In this document: positions 60,776 through 64,000 of the stretch, piece by piece
Position numbering within the stretch: position 1 is the first letter of the stretch
How the letters are laid out: every line of letters starts with the position of its first letter
Notes under the pieces: model-generated
Databases searched by the model: none
What the model was told of the DNA's origin: nothing
The model's input: the letters and a program-made list of their open reading frames with translations, nothing else
DNA from: Belliella calami
Lineage (GTDB): Bacteria > Bacteroidota > Bacteroidia > Cytophagales > Cyclobacteriaceae
DNA length: 64,000 bases
Assembly: GCF_022549695.1 (NCBI RefSeq)
Contig: NZ_JAKZGS010000012.1
Location: 62,001 to 126,000 of the forward strand
Direction: 5' to 3'
Made by a program: the position numbers and the translations under genes

Positions 60776-62026
60776 TTATTCTCCAAACGAAATAGCAAGA
60801 TCTGAACTCTTGTAGAATCCACTAGTTAACTTTTCTTTTACCGCTTCAAAAGCAGCAATGGTTTCATTTACATCTTCCAGAGTATGTACAGCAGTAGGGA
60901 TTAATCTTAAGATAATCATGCCTTTAGGTACTACAGGGTAGATTACTACTGAGCAGAAAATGCTATAGTTTTCTCTCAAATCCTTACTTAAAGTAGCAGC
61001 TTCGCCAACAGTGCCATTCAATACCACAGGGGTAACAGGCGAGTTGGATTTGCCGATACTGAAGCCTTTTTCTATCAATCCTGACTTCAAAGCATCTACT
61101 ATTTTCCAAAGATTTTCCTTCAGTTCTGGTTTGTTTCTAAGCATTTCCAGTCTTTTTAGCGCACCTTCTACCAATAACATCGGTAAAGATTTTGCATAAA
61201 TCTGAGAACGCATGTTGTATTTTAGATAATGGATCACATTTGCATCTCCAGCGATGAATGCTCCGATAGAAGCCATAGACTTCGCGAAAGTTGAGAAGTA
61301 AAGATCAATTTGGTCTTGGATTCCCTGCTCTTCCCCTGTCCCTGCACCTGTTTTGCCCAAAGTACCAAAGCCATGTGCATCATCTACAAGTATTCTGAAA
61401 TCAAATTTCTCCTTCAGTTTGACAATCTCAGCAAGTTTGCCTTGATCACCTGTCATTCCAAATACACCTTCAGTAATCAAAAGAATTCCTCCTCCAGTTT
61501 CTTCAGCTAGTTTGGTGGCTCTTTTTAGCTGTGTCTCACAGTTTTCGATGTCATTGTGAGGAAATACATACCTTTTTCCCAAATGCATCCTAAGCGCATC
61601 AATGATACAGGCATGGCACTCACTGTCATAGACTACTACGTCTTTTCTGTCAAGCAAGGAATCTATCACAGACATGATTCCCTGATAGCCATAATTCAAT
61701 AGGTAAGAGCTTTCTTTACCAACGAATTCGGCAAGCTCTCTTTCCAACTGCTCGTGAAGATCCGTCTGACCAGACATCATTCTCGCTCCCATTGGGTAGG
61801 CGGCTCCCCATTTGGCAGCAGCATCTGCATCTGCCTTTCTTATTTCAGGATGATTCGCTAATCCTAGATAGTTGTTTAGACTCCAAGTCAAGACATCTTT
61901 GCCTTTAAATTTCATCCTTGGAGCAATCTCTCCCTCTAATTTTGGAAAAGTAAAATATCCTTCTGATAATTCCGAATGCTTGCCCAAAGGGCCAAGATTG
62001 GTATTTAATTTTTCGAATAAATCCAA
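60776..62026 (-). CDS. PLP-dependent alpha-oxoamine synthase, candidate serine palmitoyltransferase or cysteate acyltransferase
   Basis: These enzymes condense an amino acid with an acyl-CoA or acyl-ACP. The 416-residue protein has SLNNYLGLANHPEIR, the His of SECHACIID that stacks on the cofactor, VDDAHGFGTLGKTG (Asp and His) and STFAKSMASIGAF, where the Lys holds PLP. The family includes KBL (threonine pathway), AONS (biotin), serine palmitoyltransferase and the cysteate acyltransferase that makes capnine-type sulfonolipid bases in Cytophagia and Flavobacteria. Lack of nearby biotin or threonine genes and the known lipids of this group favour a sphingoid or sulfonolipid role, but the exact substrate is not shown. 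The start is a TTG; a stop lies close upstream in frame. Confidence 0.82.
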   Translation of the reverse strand: MDLFEKLNTNLGPLGKHSELSEGYFTFPKLEGEIAPRMKFKGKDVLTWSLNNYLGLANHPEIRKADADAAAKWGAAYPMGARMMSGQTDLHEQLERELAEFVGKESSYLLNYGYQGIMSVIDSLLDRKDVVVYDSECHACIIDALRMHLGKRYVFPHNDIENCETQLKRATKLAEETGGGILLITEGVFGMTGDQGKLAEIVKLKEKFDFRILVDDAHGFGTLGKTGAGTGEEQGIQDQIDLYFSTFAKSMASIGAFIAGDANVIHYLKYNMRSQIYAKSLPMLLVEGALKRLEMLRNKPELKENLWKIVDALKSGLIEKGFSIGKSNSPVTPVVLNGTVGEAATLSKDLRENYSIFCSVVIYPVVPKGMIILRLIPTAVHTLEDVNETIAAFEAVKEKLTSGFYKSSDLAISFGE

Positions 62027-62084
62027 AGTTAAAAACGTTTAAGTTTTACATTTTATTGGTTGCGGAACTTTCCGCTAAACTCGC

Positions 62085-62116
62085 CAAAAGTAACACATTT
62101 TGCCCACCCCTGCAAA
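62085..62116 (-). promoter_or_regulatory. Bacteroidota-type promoter for the oxoamine synthase gene
   Basis: On the minus strand TTTG (62116-62113), a 20-base spacer and TACTTTTG (62092-62085) match the -33/-7 consensus closely, about 60 bases before the TTG start. This is one of the best promoter matches in the window. Confidence 0.65.
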
Positions 62117-62210
62117 ATTTGACCCTCAATTCAAATAATCTTTCACATACTCGCTAAATTTTCTTTACTTCGTGAGTTATGCTTTTTATGGATATTAATT
62201 AAACCCAAAT

Positions 62211-63713
62211 ATGAAAAAAATTCAAAAGCTTTTGGTTGCGAATAGAGGTGAAATCAGCCTTAGGATCATGCGCACAGCCAAAGAGATGGGAATCAAGACG
62301 GTAGCTGTGTATAGCGAAGCGGATAGAAATGCTCCTCATGTAAAATTTGCTGATGAAGCCGTTTGCTTAGGACCTCCTGCTTCTTCCAAATCTTATCTTT
62401 TGATGGATAAAATTATAGAAGTTTCCAAAAGTTTGAATGTTGATGCAATCCACCCTGGCTATGGTTTTCTTTCTGAAAATGCATCTTTTGCCAAAAAAGT
62501 AACTGATTCAGGCATCATCTTCGTAGGGCCATCTCCAGCTGCTATCGAAGTGATGGGGTCCAAGCTTGCTGCAAAACACGCTGTATCGAAATATGATATT
62601 CCGATGGTACCAGGTACTGAAGATGCGATTTCAGATATCCCTGCTGCCAAAGTCAAAGCTAATGAAATTGGTTATCCGATTCTAATAAAAGCAAGTGCTG
62701 GTGGAGGTGGAAAAGGAATGCGAATAGTTGAAAATGAAGGTGAGTTTGAAGAACAGATGAACAGGGCTATTTCTGAAGCAGAATCTGCTTTTGGGGATGG
62801 TGCAGTTTTTATTGAAAAATACATAACCTCTCCCAGACATATAGAAATACAAGTGTTGGGAGATATGCATGGAAATGTCATTCATTTGTTTGAAAGAGAA
62901 TGTTCGGTACAAAGGAGGCATCAAAAAGTAATTGAAGAAGCTCCTTCTGCCGTAGTATCTGACCATATGCGTAAAGCTATGGGAGAAGCAGCAGTGAAAG
63001 TTGCAAAGGCATGTGATTATTATGGTGCAGGTACTGTAGAATTTATTGTTGATGAAAAATTGAATTTTTACTTTCTGGAAATGAATACCAGACTTCAGGT
63101 AGAGCATCCTGTCACTGAGATGATCACTGGAAAAGATTTGGTGAAAGAACAGATTCTGATCGCCGAAGGTCATCCATTGAGCTTTTCCCAAGAGGATTTG
63201 AAGATTCATGGACACGCAGTAGAGGTGAGGGTGTATGCAGAAGACCCGAGGAATAACTTTTTGCCTGATATTGGAAACCTGCAAACTTACATCAGGCCTC
63301 AAGGATCCGGTGTCAGGGTAGATGATGGTTTTGAGCAGGGCATGGATATTCCAATCTATTATGATCCAATGATCGCAAAGCTAATCACACATGCAGATAC
63401 TAGAGAATTGGCAATGGACAGGATGATTAGGGCGATTGAAGAATATCAGATTACTGGAATTGAGACGACTTTGGGCTTCTGTAAGTTCGTGATGGAGCAT
63501 GAAGCCTTTAGGTCAGGGGATTTCGATACCAAATTTGTAGAAAAGTATTTTACTCCTGACAAATTGGACATTCAGTGGACTGAAGAAGAGCTTGCCTTAC
63601 TTTCAGCAGCTGCTGTTTCACTTTATGAAAAACAAAAAACAGACTTGCGCAGAGTGAAATCATTGCAGAATGATGCATTGCCAAGAACCAACTGGAAAAA
63701 CAGACTACTTTAA
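62211..63713 (+). CDS. accC: Biotin carboxylase subunit of an acyl-CoA carboxylase
   Basis: The enzyme carboxylates the biotin of a carrier protein with bicarbonate and ATP. The 500-residue protein has LLVANRGEISLRIMRTAKEM (7-26), the ATP-grasp loop ASAGGGGKGMRIV, HQKVIEEAPS, FLEMNTRLQVEHPVTE with the metal ligands and catalytic Arg, and the C-terminal FCKFVMEHEAFRSGDFDTKF. The extra 50 residues over E. coli AccC and the lack of accB beside it suggest it serves a propionyl-CoA or another acyl-CoA carboxylase rather than only acetyl-CoA. That is inference. The stop codon overlaps the next start by one base (TAATG), so translation is coupled. Confidence 0.9.
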   Translation: MKKIQKLLVANRGEISLRIMRTAKEMGIKTVAVYSEADRNAPHVKFADEAVCLGPPASSKSYLLMDKIIEVSKSLNVDAIHPGYGFLSENASFAKKVTDSGIIFVGPSPAAIEVMGSKLAAKHAVSKYDIPMVPGTEDAISDIPAAKVKANEIGYPILIKASAGGGGKGMRIVENEGEFEEQMNRAISEAESAFGDGAVFIEKYITSPRHIEIQVLGDMHGNVIHLFERECSVQRRHQKVIEEAPSAVVSDHMRKAMGEAAVKVAKACDYYGAGTVEFIVDEKLNFYFLEMNTRLQVEHPVTEMITGKDLVKEQILIAEGHPLSFSQEDLKIHGHAVEVRVYAEDPRNNFLPDIGNLQTYIRPQGSGVRVDDGFEQGMDIPIYYDPMIAKLITHADTRELAMDRMIRAIEEYQITGIETTLGFCKFVMEHEAFRSGDFDTKFVEKYFTPDKLDIQWTEEELALLSAAAVSLYEKQKTDLRRVKSLQNDALPRTNWKNRLL

Positions 63714-64000
63714 TGGCAGAGATATTACCTATCAAGGCTTGGAGATACCATGAGAAATTCACCAAGCAGATTGAGGATTTGACTTCTCCACTATTTGATG
63801 TAGTATCAACCAAACAGCGGGAAGCTCTTTATAACAACCCATTAAATAGTATCCATCTATCAGTCCCTTTGGGAGAAAATCCCGCACAGAATGCAGCAGA
63901 GTGTTTGGAGAAATGGAAAAAAGACAAGGTACTTGTGCAAGACAAAGTGCCAGGAATCTATGTCTATTACCAATATTTCAGATTGCCTGGTCAAGAACAT
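63713..64000 (+). CDS. 5' part of a DUF1015-family protein, cut by the window edge
   Basis: The frame opens at ATG 63713, overlapping the last base of the biotin carboxylase stop, and stays open for all 96 codons to the window edge. MAEILPIKAWRYHEKFTKQI then SPLFDVVSTKQREALYNNPL and NSIHLSVPLGE are typical of DUF1015 proteins, a family with no established activity. The coupling to the biotin carboxylase gene suggests coregulation. The rest of the gene, normally about 400 residues in total, is beyond the window. Confidence 0.87.
   Translation, partial: MAEILPIKAWRYHEKFTKQIEDLTSPLFDVVSTKQREALYNNPLNSIHLSVPLGENPAQNAAECLEKWKKDKVLVQDKVPGIYVYYQYFRLPGQEH

Noticed and set aside
62682-63302. 206-residue minus-strand frame inside the biotin carboxylase gene
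   Set aside because: It is antisense to a well-conserved gene, has no family resemblance, and its composition is what the opposite strand of a coding region gives.
1-64000. tRNA, rRNA, riboswitch or replication origin
   Set aside because: No tRNA-like cloverleaf with acceptor and T-loop, no rRNA sequence, no known riboswitch core and no DnaA-box cluster was recognised by reading; a covariance-model scan would settle the small RNAs.

Overview
The window looks like chromosome of an aerobic, gliding-lineage member of the Bacteroidota, most likely order Cytophagales, family Cyclobacteriaceae (Algoriphagus/Belliella-like). The inference rests on gene families (DUF4837, DUF4292, DUF4221-like, DUF4199, SusC/SusD, the ruvA neighbourhood that normally includes the type IX secretion gene sprA), on AT-rich base use, and on several promoters of the Bacteroidota type (TAnnTTTG at -7 with TTG/TTTG about 20 bases upstream). 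No rRNA, tRNA, CRISPR array, integrase or intact transposase was seen.

Layout. 1-14126, minus strand: a housekeeping block with the 5' end of a probable sprA, ruvA, a malic enzyme/phosphotransacetylase fusion, a DUF4837 lipoprotein, a LysM lytic transglycosylase, gatA, tatA, an EnvC-like murein hydrolase activator, a DUF4292 lipoprotein, a large TPR protein, dut, a polysaccharide flippase and an enoyl-CoA hydratase. 14353-15807, plus: a long-type isocitrate dehydrogenase whose cofactor residues look NAD-specific.

15808-21010 is an accessory island. It holds an AAA ATPase (DUF4143 type), the 3' remnant of a group II intron, a HigBA-type toxin-antitoxin pair whose toxin carries one in-frame stop, and then a run of small unrelated ORFs (two lipoproteins, a membrane protein with a pseudopilin-like domain, a two-TM protein). 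Four copies of one 110-150 base repeat plus one related hairpin lie at the 3' ends of genes in this run. Each repeat has arms that are imperfect inverted repeats around a conserved centre, so the stretch reads like a cassette array with attC-like sites but without a recombinase in view. This is the best candidate for an undescribed system.

21095-30000: a two-TM protein, a secreted unknown, a tight DUF2089 / five-TM / alpha-beta hydrolase / DUF3784 module, a DUF4221-like lipoprotein, an ATPase relic, three consecutive palindromes, typA and an OmpA-domain protein. 30103-37364: an RND efflux operon with one adaptor and two different permeases but no outer-membrane channel. 37622-41425: lipoprotein, beta-barrel protein, a Uma2-family gene broken by one stop codon, and an OmpA lipoprotein.

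41986-52298: a compact polysaccharide utilisation locus, probably for laminarin or another beta-1,3-glucan. A membrane-bound Y_Y_Y/LuxR-type regulator is divergent from susC, susD, a PKD surface protein and a GH16 endoglucanase. 53035-64000: a two-RCK potassium channel protein, three surface-sugar genes (GT4, UDP-glucuronate epimerase-like, rfbB), an M1 peptidase, a 58-residue histone H1-like protein, an alpha-oxoamine synthase that may make sphingo- or sulfonolipid bases, a biotin carboxylase and the start of a DUF1015 gene.

Two copies of a roughly 150 base MITE-like element (41737-41885 and 60252-60404) have matching terminal inverted repeats, and each is flanked by its own 9-base direct repeat, which indicates recent transposition by a transposase supplied elsewhere.
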